A stretch of 21,664 nt of DNA from Candidatus Acetothermia bacterium (GTDB lineage Bacteria; Bipolaricaulota; Bipolaricaulia; UBA7950; UBA9294), in NCBI GenBank assembly GCA_003650505.1, contig QMQL01000002.1, positions 1-21,664 of the forward strand, in the 5' to 3' direction. Of this stretch, positions 21,309 to 21,664 are shown in pieces. Both the position numbers and the translations under genes were made by a program. The notes beneath the pieces are model-generated. The model made no database searches. It worked only from the letters and a program-made list of their open reading frames with translations, and had not been told where the DNA came from. The number at the start of each line of letters is the position of its first letter. The stretch's first letter is position 1.

Positions 21309-21664
21309 ATGCATCGGACGATACACAAGCCGATCGTCGGAATGACCGTTTTCGCCCTCCTTCTGGGGGTCCTCTTCCTTCCAGCCCTGGCCCAGGGTAG
21401 TCCGAGCGAGCTCGTCATCGCCGTCGCGCGGTTCGACGACCGATCGGGCTCCGGGCTTGCGAACGTTGGGGGCGGGGTCGCCGACCTCCTCGTCGAAAGG
21501 CTGGTCAACGCGGGATACCGGGTGGTCGAGCGGGAGGAGAGCGACTCGATACTGGCCGAGCGCGGATTGAACCCGCTTCTCACCGGAGACCTCGCCGAAG
21601 CGGCCCGCCTCGTCGGGGCGGATCTCCTCCTGATCGGGAGCGTGACGAAGGTCGACATACAGGA
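21309..21664 (+). CDS. CsgG-like exported protein, N-terminal part (runs off the window)
   Basis: Open to the end of the window (118 complete codons). ATG 21309 has GGGG about 10 bases upstream and gives a signal peptide (MHRTIHKPIVGMTVFALLLG... LPALAQG), with no lipobox cysteine. The mature start IAVARFDDRSGSG, followed by GVADLLVERLVNAGYRVVEREE and AARLVGADLLLIGSVTKVD, is the pattern of CsgG/HfaB-type proteins, which assemble in or near the outer membrane for curli or holdfast export. CsgG homologues lacking a lipobox often occur as general periplasmic proteins, so a curli role is not implied. It is divergent from the MFS gene; a promoter candidate (TATCAT at 21271-21276 with extended TGT) lies upstream. 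Confidence 0.75.
   Translation, partial: MHRTIHKPIVGMTVFALLLGVLFLPALAQGSPSELVIAVARFDDRSGSGLANVGGGVADLLVERLVNAGYRVVEREESDSILAERGLNPLLTGDLAEAARLVGADLLLIGSVTKVDIQ

Noticed and set aside
1..21664. CRISPR arrays, insertion sequences, tRNA or rRNA genes
   Set aside because: No regularly spaced repeats, transposase-like proteins, terminal inverted repeats or tRNA/rRNA signatures were seen on either strand.

Overview
This is a 21.7-kb stretch of a high-GC bacterial chromosome. Genes are tightly packed, many neighbours overlap by 4 bases (ATGA or GTGA), Shine-Dalgarno sites are strong (AAAGGAGG type), and GTG and TTG starts are common. There are no transposases, phage genes, CRISPR arrays, tRNAs or rRNAs. 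The sequence alone does not fix the taxon. A c-di-GMP-I riboswitch, a free-standing archaeal-type ThrRS editing domain, a split LKR/SDH lysine pathway and GATC over-abundance suggest an uncultured anaerobic or thermophilic lineage (for example Bipolaricaulota), but that is a guess.

Layout. (1) 1-438 (-): 5' part of a DUF885 protein. (2) 439-844: gene-free region holding a near-consensus promoter, a c-di-GMP-I riboswitch aptamer and an intrinsic terminator on the + strand. Together they define a ~0.3-kb RNA with no convincing ORF. (3) 845-4223 (-): coupled operon for a CYTH protein, a GNAT acetyltransferase, pyruvate kinase and an AhpD-like protein. (4) 4351-5061 (+): secreted two-repeat protein. 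(5) 5098-6528 (-): GAF-PAS-GGDEF diguanylate cyclase, divergent from a small membrane protein (6662-7162, +). (6) 7168-9984 (-): tldE and tldD, divergent from (7) 10120-12164 (+): OmpR-type response regulator and histidine kinase, convergent with (8) a Spy/CpxP-like periplasmic protein (12198-12938, -). (9) 13083-16775 (+): Zn/Mn ABC transporter (binding protein, ATPase, permease), coupled to a MoeB/ThiF-rhodanese fusion. (10) 16772-19426 (-): LKR and SDH, the two halves of the saccharopine pathway. (11) 19507-21176 (-): MFS transporter plus ThrRS editing-domain protein. (12) 21309-end (+): start of a CsgG-like exported protein.

How parts fit. The diguanylate cyclase has an intact GGDEF motif and I-site, so it can make the ligand read by the riboswitch RNA 4.6 kb away. 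The two-component system faces a Spy/CpxP-like protein, which in other bacteria is an envelope-stress target of BaeSR or CpxAR. The LKR and SDH genes together convert lysine to glutamate and aminoadipate semialdehyde. The most unusual element is the orphan c-di-GMP riboswitch RNA, in which part of the aptamer is exactly complementary (11 nt) to a segment about 100 nt downstream.
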